Shown one piece after another: positions 8,163-15,892 of a stretch of DNA of 64,000 nt (position 1 is its first letter; the number at the start of each line of letters is the position of its first letter). Source of the DNA: an uncultured bacterium (GTDB lineage: Bacteria; Bacillota; Clostridia; Oscillospirales; Acutalibacteraceae); assembly GCA_905215055.1 (NCBI GenBank), contig CAJMOH010000006.1, forward strand, positions 1 to 64,000, written 5' to 3'. Below the pieces are notes generated by a model, which was not told where the DNA came from, searched no databases, and worked only from the letters and a program-made list of their open reading frames with translations. Made by a program: the position numbers and the translations under genes.

Positions 8163-8300
8163 CGGGTGCTCCCGCGGAGCATGCCGCCCTCTTGCGTGCC
8201 GCAAGGGCGGAGATTGTCTTCCAGACATACCGGCTTCTTGCCTGCCGCAAGGGCGTGGCTGCGCCCCGGACCTCTCTATACCTTTTCCCTCACCCTCGAT
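8163..8300 (+). repeat. Intergenic repeat, two hairpin copies of the mosaic family
   Basis: Two hairpins are seen. One is at 8184-8210 (outer CCGCC/GGCGG, inner CTTGCG/CGCAAG, loop TGC). The other is at 8230-8254 (inner CTTGCC/CGCAAG). They match, in the reverse orientation, the hairpins at 39.1-39.4 and 41.4-41.7 kb. The unpaired bases lie on the 5' side here and on the 3' side there, as expected for the complement. Confidence 0.6.
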
Positions 8301-8327
8301 TCACACGATGTAAGGAGGAGAAATCTT

Positions 8328-9167
8328 ATGGAATACGTCACCCTGCAGAACAACGTAAAAATGCCTATGCTGGGCTATGGCACCATCGCCCAGGCGGGGG
8401 AGCAGATCGCCGACAACGTGGCCTTTGCCCTGAACCACGGTTATGAGCTGATTGACACCGCCAACCGCTACGGCAACGAGGTAGAGGTGGGCCGGGGCCT
8501 GAAGAAGTCCGGGCGCCGGCGGGAGGAAATCTTTCTGGAGACCAAACTGGGCCCCACCCTCTACGAGAACGAAACCGCCATTGACGGCACGCTGAAACGC
8601 CTGGGTGTGGACACCATCGACCTGATGATCCTCCACCACCCGGTGAACAACTACCTGTACGCCTACGGCATGCTGGAAAGGGCCTACAAGGCTGGAAAGC
8701 TCCGGGCCATCGGGCTGTCCAACTTCCCGGTGGAAAAACTTCAGGAAGTGCTGGACCACTGTGAGATTCCGCCCATGGTGATGCAGGTGGAGGGCCACCC
8801 CTACTACCCCGCCGAAGCGGTGAAGCCCTTTTGCGACGAGCACAGAATCCAGCTTCAGTGCTGGTATCCTCTGGGCCACGGCAGCAGCCAGCTGCTCCAG
8901 GACCCGGTGATTGGGGACATCGCCCAGGCCCACGGCAAAAACGCCGCCCAGGTGGTGCTGCGGTGGCACATCCAAATGGGCTTCTGCCCGGTGCCGGGGA
9001 GTAGGTCTCCCGCCCACATTCAGGAGAACGGGGAGATTTTCGGCTTTGCCCTGACTCCGGAGGAGATGGAGCGGATAGCGGGCGTCAACCGGCACACTCC
9101 CTTCTATCAGGTGACCCCGGAGTCCCTCCAGCGCCTGGCCACCACCAAGTGCAATTTTGAGGAGTAA
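8328..9167 (+). CDS. Aldo/keto reductase (AKR5-like)
   Basis: This 279-residue NADPH-dependent carbonyl reductase has a complete catalytic set: aspartate in ELIDTA, tyrosine in NRYGNE, lysine in ETKLG and histidine in ILHHP. The cofactor segment GLSNFPVEKL and the C-terminal VPGSRSPAHIQEN, which binds the adenosine phosphate, are both present. The ATG follows TAAGGAGGAG, an excellent ribosome binding site, and is preferred to an upstream frame that reads into the repeat. The start (MEYVTLQNNVKMPM) closely resembles that of the truncated copy at 7902, so the two arose by duplication. The NTF2-like gene follows by 16 bases. The substrate is unknown. Confidence 0.9.
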   Translation: MEYVTLQNNVKMPMLGYGTIAQAGEQIADNVAFALNHGYELIDTANRYGNEVEVGRGLKKSGRRREEIFLETKLGPTLYENETAIDGTLKRLGVDTIDLMILHHPVNNYLYAYGMLERAYKAGKLRAIGLSNFPVEKLQEVLDHCEIPPMVMQVEGHPYYPAEAVKPFCDEHRIQLQCWYPLGHGSSQLLQDPVIGDIAQAHGKNAAQVVLRWHIQMGFCPVPGSRSPAHIQENGEIFGFALTPEEMERIAGVNRHTPFYQVTPESLQRLATTKCNFEE

Positions 9168-9183
9168 CGAAAGGAGCGCGTCT

Positions 9184-9543
9184 ATGGACCAGCTGTTGAC
9201 TGTCTCCCAGAAATTCTGGGACGCTATGGAACACGCCGACGAGGCAGGGATGCGGGCCTGTACGGACCCCAACTGCAACTTTGTCCACATCGGCATCACC
9301 TGCAAGCTGGACAAGGAGATTGAATTCTACACCAGCGGGGCCTTTCAGCCCACGAATATCACCTTCCACGGCAAGCGGGCAGAGGTGTTTGGCGCCACCG
9401 GCGTGGTGCTTACCGACTGCGATTACAGCCTGCTGCTGGACGGCAAGGAGACCACGCACCACTTTATGGTGACGGAGGTCTATGCCCAGCGGGAGGGCAG
9501 CTGGAAGCTGTGTACCTTCTCCTTTACAGCGCTGGTGTATTGA
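9184..9543 (+). CDS. SnoaL/DUF4440-like NTF2-fold protein
   Basis: This 119-residue protein has a helical start (SQKFWDAMEHADEAGM), a short loop with NCNFVHIG, and then alternating strands ending in MVTEVYAQREGSWKLCTFSFTAL. That is the usual order of a SnoaL/DUF4440 NTF2-like cone fold. Such proteins act as small-molecule isomerases, dehydratases or accessory subunits, and the role here is not known. The ATG follows AAAGGAGCG, and 16 bases separate it from the aldo/keto reductase stop, so they share a transcript. A clean terminator follows at 9620. Confidence 0.75.
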   Translation: MDQLLTVSQKFWDAMEHADEAGMRACTDPNCNFVHIGITCKLDKEIEFYTSGAFQPTNITFHGKRAEVFGATGVVLTDCDYSLLLDGKETTHHFMVTEVYAQREGSWKLCTFSFTALVY

Positions 9544-9619
9544 GCCAAGCCGGTGGCAAGCGCCGGAGCTTATAAGAATACGAGTACAAGCAGATCCATG
9601 TTCGGCTTTTCTGTTTCCA

Positions 9620-9659
9620 GGCGTGCCGCGAAGCTCTGTGCCGCGGCACGCCTTTTTTT
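9620..9659 (+). terminator. Intrinsic terminator after the AKR/NTF2 operon
   Basis: GGCGTGCCGCG pairs with CGCGGCACGCC and is followed by T7. Confidence 0.85.
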
Positions 9660-9701
9660 GCGCCGCGGCAGTCTGACATGGGTTCCGCTGGGAAGAGGCG
9701 C

Positions 9702-9732
9702 AAAAAAACCGCGCCCAGCTGTCAGGCGCGGC
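9702..9732 (-). terminator. Intrinsic terminator of the amino-acid ABC operon
   Basis: On the minus strand CCGCGCC and GGGCGCGG pair and are followed by T7, 19 bases beyond the glnQ stop codon. It faces the plus-strand terminator at 9620, which insulates the two convergent operons. Confidence 0.85.
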
Positions 9733-9750
9733 TTTTGCACAGTTGAACAT

Positions 9751-10473
9751 TCACAGAACCTTGGAAAGAAACTCCCGGAGCCGGGGATTCTGTGGGTTGT
9801 TGAAGAAGGCCTCTGGCTCGTTCTGCTCGGCGATAACGCCCTCGTCCATAAACAGGACCCGGGTTGCCACAGAGCGGGCAAAGCCCATCTCGTGAGTGAC
9901 CACCACCATGGTCATGCCCTCATCCGCCAGCTCCTTCATGATCTCCAGCACTTCGCCTACCATTTCCGGGTCCAAGGCGGAGGTGGGTTCGTCAAAGAGC
10001 ATCACGTCCGGGTTCATGGCCAGGGCGCGGGCAATGGCGATGCGCTGCTGTTGGCCGCCGGAAAGCTGCTTGGGATAGGCGTTGGCCTTGTCCGGAAGGC
10101 CCACCCGCTCCAGCAGCTCCAGGGCCTTTTTGTCGGCCTGGGCCTTGGTCATCAGCTTCAGCTTGGTGGGAGCCAGGGTGATGTTCTGCTTCACCGTCAT
10201 GTGGGGGAACAGGTTGAACTGCTGGAATACCATGCCCATTCTGGCCCGCAGCTTGTTGATGTCGTTTTTCGGGTCGGTGATGTCCACGCCCTCAAAAGTG
10301 ATGGTACCGGAAGTGGGCTCCTCCAGCAGATTCAAACACCGCAGAAAGGTGGATTTTCCCGAGCCGGATGGCCCGATAATGGCCACCTTTTCCCCCTTGG
10401 AGATATGTTCGTTGATGCCCTTCAGGACCTGATGGTCCCCATAGGTTTTGGTCAAATCCTTAACGTCGATCAC
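9751..10473 (-). CDS. glnQ: Polar amino-acid ABC transporter, ATP-binding subunit
   Basis: This 240-residue ATPase powers uptake of a polar amino acid through the permease encoded just upstream. Visible motifs are Walker [10 protein letters not shown] (residues 34-42), the Q-loop VFQQFNLF, the signature LSGGQQQR, Walker [14 protein letters not shown] and the switch histidine in VVTHEMGFA. These match the GlnQ/HisP group. The start overlaps the permease gene by 14 bases. The operon order is binding protein, permease, ATPase. Whether the substrate is glutamine, cystine or another amino acid cannot be told from these motifs. Confidence 0.92.
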   Translation of the reverse strand: MIDVKDLTKTYGDHQVLKGINEHISKGEKVAIIGPSGSGKSTFLRCLNLLEEPTSGTITFEGVDITDPKNDINKLRARMGMVFQQFNLFPHMTVKQNITLAPTKLKLMTKAQADKKALELLERVGLPDKANAYPKQLSGGQQQRIAIARALAMNPDVMLFDEPTSALDPEMVGEVLEIMKELADEGMTMVVVTHEMGFARSVATRVLFMDEGVIAEQNEPEAFFNNPQNPRLREFLSKVL

Positions 10474-11227
10474 TGGCGCGCAGCCTCCTTTCCAAAATGC
10501 CCTGAAGCCCGGAGAAAATCAACACCAGGATCAGATACATGGTGGCGGTGATAAGGTAGGGGAACATGGCCTCGAAGGTTTTGGAGGAGATGGCGTCGGC
10601 CACATAGACAATCTCCTTGCCTGCTACAACGGAAATCAGGGAGGTATCTTTCAGCAGCGTGATAAACTCATTGCCCAGGGAGGGCAGAATGGCCTTGAAG
10701 GCCTGAGGCACCACAATACACCGCATGGTGGTGAGATAGCCCAGCCCCAAAGACCGTCCTGCCTCGGCCTGGCCGGGGTCCAGGCTCATCAGGCCGCCCC
10801 GGATGATCTCTGCCACATAGGCCCCGGAATTGATGCCCAGCGCCAAAGCGCCCACCATCGAATGGTTGCGGCTGCTCTTAAAGATGACAAAGCCCATAAT
10901 CAGCAGCTGCACCATCATGGGCGTGCCCCGGATGACGGTGACATACACCTTGCAGATGATGTTGAGCACCGCTAAAAAGGGATTGTGATGGCCCTTGCGC
11001 TGCTGGTCGTGGCCGGTGCGGACAATGGCCACCAGAACGCCCAGGACCACGCCGATCAGCAGGGCGATGACTGTGACCAGAAGGGTGACGCCTAAGCCCT
11101 CAAAGTACTGCATCCACCGGTCCTCATAGAACCACGCCCGGTAGAATTTCATGAAAACGTCTTGCCACAGATTGGGATTTTCCAGGGCGTTGAACGTTTC
11201 GTACATCTGGGTAAGATTCATCTGCAT
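10460..11227 (-). CDS. Polar amino-acid ABC transporter, permease subunit
   Basis: This 255-residue inner-membrane protein has a cytoplasmic N-terminal extension of about 45 residues, then at least five hydrophobic segments starting at [15 protein letters not shown]. The ATPase-contact EAA loop reads [15 protein letters not shown], followed by [12 protein letters not shown], the usual His/Glu/Gln permease form. [11 protein letters not shown] is the typical beginning of the HEQRo domain. It overlaps the ATPase gene and lies 78 bases after the binding-protein gene. A hairpin terminator in that gap probably lowers expression relative to the binding protein. Confidence 0.92.
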   Translation of the reverse strand: MQMNLTQMYETFNALENPNLWQDVFMKFYRAWFYEDRWMQYFEGLGVTLLVTVIALLIGVVLGVLVAIVRTGHDQQRKGHHNPFLAVLNIICKVYVTVIRGTPMMVQLLIMGFVIFKSSRNHSMVGALALGINSGAYVAEIIRGGLMSLDPGQAEAGRSLGLGYLTTMRCIVVPQAFKAILPSLGNEFITLLKDTSLISVVAGKEIVYVADAISSKTFEAMFPYLITATMYLILVLIFSGLQGILERRLRASDRR

Positions 11228-11256
11228 ACTCCTCTCTCTCCATTCCCACCCAAGCC

Positions 11257-11281
11257 AAAAAAGAGCGGCGCAGGGCCGCTC
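11257..11281 (-). terminator. Intraoperonic terminator between binding protein and permease
   Basis: On the minus strand GAGCGGC and GCCGCTC pair around a five-base loop and are followed by T6. The position after the binding-protein gene suggests partial termination, which would keep binding protein in excess over the membrane parts. That arrangement is common in such operons. Confidence 0.75.
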
Positions 11282-11305
11282 CTTTTCACTTCGGCTTGTT
11301 ATGGC

Positions 11306-12226
11306 TTATTCAGCGGTGATGTACTTGTCCAGAATTTCCTGTACTGTGCCGTCGTCAATCAGCTCCACCAAGGCGCTATTGATAGCCTCCAGAAGAGCGG
11401 TGTTGCCCTCGTCCACGGCAGCGCAGTAGTCCTCGGTGATCCAGGGGGTCTCCAGAATCTTCAAGCCCTCGTTGGCGGCTACAAATTCCTCGGCGGGAGC
11501 GTTGTCAATAATGACTGCGTCAATCTGGCCGTTGAGCAGAGCCTGCACAGCCAGGGCGCCGCTGTCATAGCCGTTCACATGGTCCTCGCCGTAGCCGCCA
11601 TCCTCAGGGGAGGCAGAAGCAAGGGACCAGCCGGTGGTGCCGGCCTGGGTGCCGATCATCTTGTCGTTGGCCAGGTCGTCGATGGAAGTGATGTCAGAGT
11701 CCTCGGTGACAATGACTACCTGCACACCGGTGGAGTAGCTGTCGGTGAAGTCCAGCACCTCGTCCCGCTCTGCGTTGTAGGTCAGGCCGGCCAGGATCAC
11801 ATCGGCAGCATTGTTCTGCACAGCAGTCAGCGCAGAGGTGAACTCCATGTCGTCGATCTGGAGCTCCAGGCCCAGCTTGTCGGCAATGGCGGAAGCGATC
11901 TCCACGTCGATGCCCTCAAACCCGGTGCCGTTGAAGCCTTCGCCGTCGGCAACCATCTCATAGGGAGGGAACTGGGCGTTGGTGGCCATAATCAGCTTGC
12001 CCTCTTCAATGGTGGTGAACTCGCCGGTTTCAGCGGTGGAAGCCTCGCTGGAGGTCTCGTCTCCGGCAGCCTCGGAGGAGCTTTCGCTCTCGGAGGCGGA
12101 GGTCTCACTCACGGTGGAGGAGGTGCTGGTTTCAGCGGCGGAAGAGTTGGAGCCGGTGTCGCCGCAGCCGGCGAACGCGGCGGTCATCAGCATCAAAGCC
12201 GCCAGAAGGGTTGCAACTTTTTTCAT
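11306..12226 (-). CDS. Amino-acid ABC transporter substrate-binding lipoprotein
   Basis: This 306-residue protein starts with a lipoprotein signal peptide, MKKVATLLAALMLMTAAF, and the lipobox FAGC, with Cys20 as the lipidated residue. A Ser/Thr/Glu-rich linker of about 45 residues follows, then a type 3 solute-binding domain beginning GKLIMATNAQFPPYE. Further family markers are GFEGIDVEIASAIADKLG and IDDLANDKMIGTQAGTTGW. It catches the amino acid outside the membrane for the permease and GlnQ. The ATG at 12226 is preceded by AAGGAGAGAA. A longer frame upstream lacks a signal peptide and is rejected. A good promoter lies at 12278. Confidence 0.92.
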   Translation of the reverse strand: MKKVATLLAALMLMTAAFAGCGDTGSNSSAAETSTSSTVSETSASESESSSEAAGDETSSEASTAETGEFTTIEEGKLIMATNAQFPPYEMVADGEGFNGTGFEGIDVEIASAIADKLGLELQIDDMEFTSALTAVQNNAADVILAGLTYNAERDEVLDFTDSYSTGVQVVIVTEDSDITSIDDLANDKMIGTQAGTTGWSLASASPEDGGYGEDHVNGYDSGALAVQALLNGQIDAVIIDNAPAEEFVAANEGLKILETPWITEDYCAAVDEGNTALLEAINSALVELIDDGTVQEILDKYITAE

Positions 12227-12277
12227 AGGTGATTCTCTCCTTCGTCCTTTTGGTTTTCCGTTGTTGGGAATATACAC

Positions 12278-12305
12278 ATTATACAACTTATTTCCCGTTT
12301 TTCAA
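12278..12305 (-). promoter_or_regulatory. Promoter of the amino-acid ABC operon
   Basis: On the minus strand TTGAAA (12305-12300) and TATAAT (12283-12278) are separated by 16 bases, about 50 bases before the start codon. Confidence 0.75.
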
Positions 12306-12390
12306 GGGGCATAAAGGGAAATAATCCAGGTTTTTATGCAGGGATATTTGTATAAAAATACAATTGCGCTGGTTTCGCTTAAAAAAGCGG

Positions 12391-12424
12391 TTGACAAACC
12401 CTTTGCTCTAGCTTAAACTTAAAG
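12391..12424 (+). promoter_or_regulatory. Promoter and likely operator of the MerR gene
   Basis: TTGACA (12391-12396) is followed after 17 bases by TAAACT (12414-12419). An imperfect dyad, GCTT...AAGC, spans 12411-12425 over the -10 region. Binding there by the encoded MerR protein would give autoregulation, which is common in the family. It is not shown here. Confidence 0.5.
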
Positions 12425-12466
12425 CACAGTTTATAACCGGCCTGATCCGGCGGAAAGGAGCGCGTT

Positions 12467-12829
12467 ATGGAGGGTTACAGCATTTCACAGGTGGCTCAGC
12501 GGTTTGGCATAGAGCCCCATACCCTGCGGTTTTACGAAAAGGAGGGCATCCTTCACCCGGCTCGGACCAAAAGCGGAGTGCGGCTTTACACCGAGGAAAA
12601 CTTTGCCCAGCTGGAAATGGTCATGTGTCTCAAAAGCACCGGCATGCCCCTGAAAGAGATCAAACGGTATTTTGACCTGGTGGAGCAGGGGGACTCCACT
12701 CTGGAGGAGCGGCTGCGGATTTTCACCGACCACCGCCAGCGGGTCCTGAGGGAGATTGACGAGCTGCAACGCCATCTGGCGAAGATTGAGCACAAAATTG
12801 ACTATTTGAAGCACGCTGAGGGCGCGTAA
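12467..12829 (+). CDS. MerR-family transcriptional regulator
   Basis: This 120-residue DNA-binding protein has the winged-helix start GYSISQVAQRFGIEPHTLRFYEKEGIL (shown in part: HTLRFYEKEGIL), then GVRLYTEE in the wing and a long C-terminal coiled coil from about residue 75. No metal-binding cysteines are present in the C-terminal part. It therefore belongs with the AdhR/CueR-like short regulators that sense redox or small organic effectors rather than metals. It is monocistronic, and no target gene follows on the same strand. The start follows GGAAAGGAGCG. Confidence 0.88.
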   Translation: MEGYSISQVAQRFGIEPHTLRFYEKEGILHPARTKSGVRLYTEENFAQLEMVMCLKSTGMPLKEIKRYFDLVEQGDSTLEERLRIFTDHRQRVLREIDELQRHLAKIEHKIDYLKHAEGA

Positions 12830-13016
12830 GGGCTTCGTGGCCTTTTTCAAAAGGGCGCTGCCCAGCGCCCCGACCGGTCAGGCGCGAGGGGGAGCAAGGT
12901 CTCTGGGGAGCCTTGCGGGGAAGGAGCCTGGAAAAGCAGGAGGGGTCTTTTGGTCTCTTTGCTTTTTGGGGAGACTGCCTTTCCGGAGTCCTGAAATACG
13001 GCGGAATTTTCCCCAT

Positions 13017-13051
13017 GAAAAAAGGATGGCATTTAGCCATCCTTTTTCTCG
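13017..13051. terminator. Bidirectional terminator
   Basis: AAAAAAGGATGGC and GCCATCCTTTTT form a 12-base stem with a five-base loop, flanked by A and T tracts on both strands. On the minus strand it overlaps the stop codon of the broken small membrane-protein gene. On the plus strand it can end the MerR transcript. The 190 bases between MerR and this hairpin hold a palindrome (GGGCGCTG/CAGCGCCC at 12852-12869) and nothing else recognisable. Confidence 0.8.
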
Positions 13052-13195
13052 TTGGGCGCGTCTTGCTGGGGCTGTTTCTCCCGCTGGGCCTGCTGGGCCG
13101 CCAGTATCCCGTCCCGCACGGCGGCTTTTACGGTGAAGTACAGCACACAGAAGAAAACCACAAAGATGAGGAGTCACACAACCAATGGGTTCCAT
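13033..13195 (-). pseudogene. Broken gene for a small single-pass membrane protein
   Basis: On the minus strand AGGAGG sits eight bases before ATG at 13195. That frame leads nowhere meaningful. A shifted frame instead reads NPLVV, a TGA, then LLIFVVFFCVLYFTVKAAV, a clear membrane helix, and a charged tail rich in Q, E and K that ends KKDG and stop at the terminator. The length (163 bases, not a multiple of three) and the internal TGA imply at least two lesions in a gene of about 53 codons. It lies 48 bases beyond the ychF stop, on the same strand. The family is unknown. Confidence 0.5.
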
Positions 13196-13243
13196 GGAAA
13201 ACGCCTCCTCTTTCAGAAAGGCCGGGCATCCCCAGCCGCGGGC

Positions 13244-14338
13244 TTACACGTTAAAGCGGAACAGCACAATGTCCCCGTCCTGCATGACGTAGTCCTTGCC
13301 CTCGCTGCGGACCAGGCCCTTTTCCTTGGCCGCGGCCATGGTGCCGCACTCCATCAGCTCGTCAAAGCCGATGACCTCCGCCCGGATAAAGCCACGCTCA
13401 AAGTCCGAGTGGATTTTCCCGGCGGCCTGGGGGGCCTTGGTGCCCTTTTTAATGGTCCAGGCCCGGACCTCCGGTTTGCCGGCGGTGAGATAGGAGATCA
13501 GCCCCAGCAGGGAATAACAGGCCTGAATCAGCCGGTCCAGACCGGATTCCTCCAGGCCCATGTCCGCTAGGAACAGGCTTTTCTCCTCCGGCTCCATACC
13601 GGAAATCTCCGCCTCAATCTCCGCGCAGATAGGCAGCACGGCGGCGTGCTCGGCCTGGGCGAATTCCTGCACCACCTGGAAATACTTGTTGTTTTCCACG
13701 CCGCCCCGAAAGTCGTCCTCGCTCATGTTGGCGGCGAAGATAATGGGCTTGTTGGTCAGCAGGCTCACGGTGGAGAGAATCTCCGCCTCCTCCTCGGTGC
13801 ATTCCACGCTGCGGGCGGACTTGCCAGCCTCCAGGGCTTGATAAACCCGCTCCAAAAAGTCCAGCTCAGCCTGGTATTTCTTGTCGGCCTTCAGCATTTT
13901 CTTGGTCTTGTCAATGCGGCGCTCCAGCACCTCCATGTCCGAGAGAATCAGCTCCAGGTCGATGGTTTCAATGTCCCGCTTGGGGTCGATGCTGCCCTCC
14001 ACATGGATGATGTCGTCGTTTTCAAAGCAGCGCACCACATGGACGATGGCGTCCACCTCCCGAATGTTGGAGAGGAACTTATTGCCCAGGCCCTCGCCCT
14101 TGGAGGCGCCCTTCACCAGCCCGGCAATGTCCACAAACTCGATGGTGGCAGGGGTGAACTTCTCCGGCTGGTACATTTCGGCCAGCTTGTCCAGCCGCTT
14201 GTCCGGCACAGCCACCACACCCACGTTTGGCTCAATGGTGCAGAAGGGGTAGTTGGCCGACTGAGCGCCGGCGTTGGTAATGGCGTTAAACAGAGTGCTC
14301 TTGCCCACGTTGGGCAGACCCACGATTCCTAATTTCAT
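13244..14338 (-). CDS. ychF: Redox-regulated ATPase YchF (Obg-like ATPase 1)
   Basis: This 364-residue translation-associated P-loop protein has G1 LPNVGKST near the N-terminus, G3 [16 protein letters not shown], and AANMSEDD where true GTPases have NKxD. That change is the hallmark of YchF and explains its preference for ATP over GTP. The C-terminal TGS-like domain is present ([16 protein letters not shown] and [15 protein letters not shown]). The length is standard. It is transcribed alone or with the broken small protein downstream. The ATG follows AAGGAGACGTG. A promoter with a long leader lies upstream. Confidence 0.95.
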   Translation of the reverse strand: MKLGIVGLPNVGKSTLFNAITNAGAQSANYPFCTIEPNVGVVAVPDKRLDKLAEMYQPEKFTPATIEFVDIAGLVKGASKGEGLGNKFLSNIREVDAIVHVVRCFENDDIIHVEGSIDPKRDIETIDLELILSDMEVLERRIDKTKKMLKADKKYQAELDFLERVYQALEAGKSARSVECTEEEAEILSTVSLLTNKPIIFAANMSEDDFRGGVENNKYFQVVQEFAQAEHAAVLPICAEIEAEISGMEPEEKSLFLADMGLEESGLDRLIQACYSLLGLISYLTAGKPEVRAWTIKKGTKAPQAAGKIHSDFERGFIRAEVIGFDELMECGTMAAAKEKGLVRSEGKDYVMQDGDIVLFRFNV

Positions 14339-14525
14339 GCAGCTTCACGTCTCCTTGATATTGCCCCGGCATTTCCTGCTGTCTTGCGTTCCGGCGCGAA
14401 AGCGCCGGCGCTGTTAAGACCTTCTCTTCCGGACTGCTTGCCGGGAAACGCCTTTTGGTTGTTGATCTGTCAAGCATCAGGCGCTTTTCCGCTGTTTTTC
14501 TGGGAAATAGCCTTGCGACACATTG
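14339..14525 (-). other. Leader of ychF, no gene
   Basis: This is the 5' untranslated leader between the ychF promoter and start codon, about 180 bases. It holds one stable hairpin, CCGGCGC/GCGCCGG at 14391-14408, with a four-base loop (TTTC in the transcript). No recognised riboswitch was seen. The stretch from 14555 to 14670, between the promoter and the aldo/keto reductase stop, holds nothing recognisable. Confidence 0.45.
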
Positions 14526-14554
14526 ATTGTAGCACAAAGACGCTCATTTCTCAA
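14526..14554 (-). promoter_or_regulatory. Promoter of ychF
   Basis: On the minus strand TTGAGA (14554-14549) and TACAAT (14531-14526) are separated by 17 bases. Confidence 0.65.
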
Positions 14555-14670
14555 GGAGGAACCATGCCCTTCAGGGCAAAAGGCTGGGGACGCTGGAAAA
14601 TTTATGCCGGGCGGTCCTTCAGAAGAGGCTTTTCGGGGGATGACATCCGGCCCGTCTGGAATTTTTCAGG

Positions 14671-15666
14671 TCAATCAATAAACTCTGTCTTGTTTTTCAG
14701 GTCGCTGCGCTGGCCGTGGATGGCGATACGGTCCAGGGCCTCTTCCAACTCCTGGAACTCTCCGTCAGAGAGGGAAACCTCCCAGGCGCCCAGGTTCTCC
14801 AAAATGCGGCCCTTGTTCTTGGAGCCGGGAATTGGCACCACATGGGGATACTTGCGGAGCATCCAGGCCAGGGAGATCTGGGCGTTGGTGGCGTGCTTTC
14901 TGGCGGCCATGTCCGAAAGCACCTCCAGCAGAGGCCGGTTGGCCAGCATGTTTTCCTTTTTCAGCTGAGGAACCCACTGGCGCACGTCATCGCCGGAAAA
15001 GGTCTGGTTGGGGTCCACCTTGCCGGAAAGGTATCCGCTGGCAATGGGGGAGAAGGCCACAAAGCCGATATTGTGCTTTTGACAGTAGGGGATGACCTCC
15101 TTCTCATAGGCCCGGTCCATCATGGAGTAGATATTCTGCACCGCGGACAGGGGAGCAATGCTCTGCACCCGCTCTAAAAGCGGCACGTTCACCATGGACA
15201 TGCCCCAGCCCCGGATAAGCCCCTCCTCTATAAGCCGGCCCATGCCCTGGGCCACCTCCTCCACGGGGATGTCCGGGTTCACCCGGTGAAGGTAGTACAG
15301 ATCCACATAGTCCGTTTGCAGCCTCTCCAAAGAAGCCTCCACATGGCGGCGCAGGGTGTGGTAGACAGAGCCGTCCGCCTGAGGCTCTTCCGTGGCGATG
15401 TGCAGCTTGGTGGCAAGGACCACCTCTTTGCGCACGTCTTTCAGGGCCTTGCCCACAATGCGCTCGTTGTGGCCCATGTTTTTGGGGTCCAGATAGGGGC
15501 CGTACCGCTCGGCGGTGTCGAAAAAGGTGCATCCAGCGCGATAGGCGTCCTGAATGGCTTCTATGGCGTACTCCTCACTGGGGATTTCCCCATAGCCGTG
15601 GGAAAAGCCCATGCAGCCCATGCCGATTTCCGAAACGGTCAAATCCTTCAGCTTTCTTGTTTTCAT
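14671..15666 (-). CDS. Aldo/keto reductase (AKR13-like)
   Basis: This 331-residue NADPH-dependent carbonyl reductase has the family start VSEIGMGCMGFSHGYG, then FFDTAERYGPY (catalytic Asp and Tyr), LATKLHI (Lys) and YVDLYYLHRVNP (His). The VPIPGSKNKGRI cofactor segment is near residue 287. The overall sequence fits the AKR11/13 group active on small aldehydes. The ATG at 15666 has AAGGAGG seven bases upstream and is chosen over an extension of 36 residues that lacks a binding site. Its leader holds a strong GGGCGCGG/CCGCGCCC hairpin at 15725-15745. It is probably monocistronic. Confidence 0.9.
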   Translation of the reverse strand: MKTRKLKDLTVSEIGMGCMGFSHGYGEIPSEEYAIEAIQDAYRAGCTFFDTAERYGPYLDPKNMGHNERIVGKALKDVRKEVVLATKLHIATEEPQADGSVYHTLRRHVEASLERLQTDYVDLYYLHRVNPDIPVEEVAQGMGRLIEEGLIRGWGMSMVNVPLLERVQSIAPLSAVQNIYSMMDRAYEKEVIPYCQKHNIGFVAFSPIASGYLSGKVDPNQTFSGDDVRQWVPQLKKENMLANRPLLEVLSDMAARKHATNAQISLAWMLRKYPHVVPIPGSKNKGRILENLGAWEVSLSDGEFQELEEALDRIAIHGQRSDLKNKTEFID

Positions 15667-15820
15667 GGCATGTCCTCCTTGTACTTGTCTGGGGGTGTTC
15701 TTGCCCGGCTTGTTCGGGCCAAAGGGGCGCGGCTGTCCCGCGCCCTTTTGCTTCAGTATACTCCCCCATTCCAAGAGAGAGAAGTATCTCTTCGTTAGAA
15801 GGGTAGAACCACCGGGTTAT

Positions 15821-15859
15821 CAGAAACAGGCTGGCAAGGGTTGCACACACTTGCCAGCC
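15821..15859 (-). terminator. Terminator after the phosphohexomutase gene
   Basis: On the minus strand a perfect ten-base stem GGCTGGCAAG/CTTGCCAGCC with an 11-base loop is followed by TGTTTCTG. The T-tract is weak. Confidence 0.55.
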
Positions 15860-15892
15860 TGTTCAGGACTTCCGTATTTGCCGGAGGGGCTG

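Noticed and set aside
8166..8327. N-terminal extension of the intact aldo/keto reductase
   Set aside because: The extension translates repeat DNA and lacks a ribosome binding site. ATG at 8328 has TAAGGAGGAG and matches the family start.
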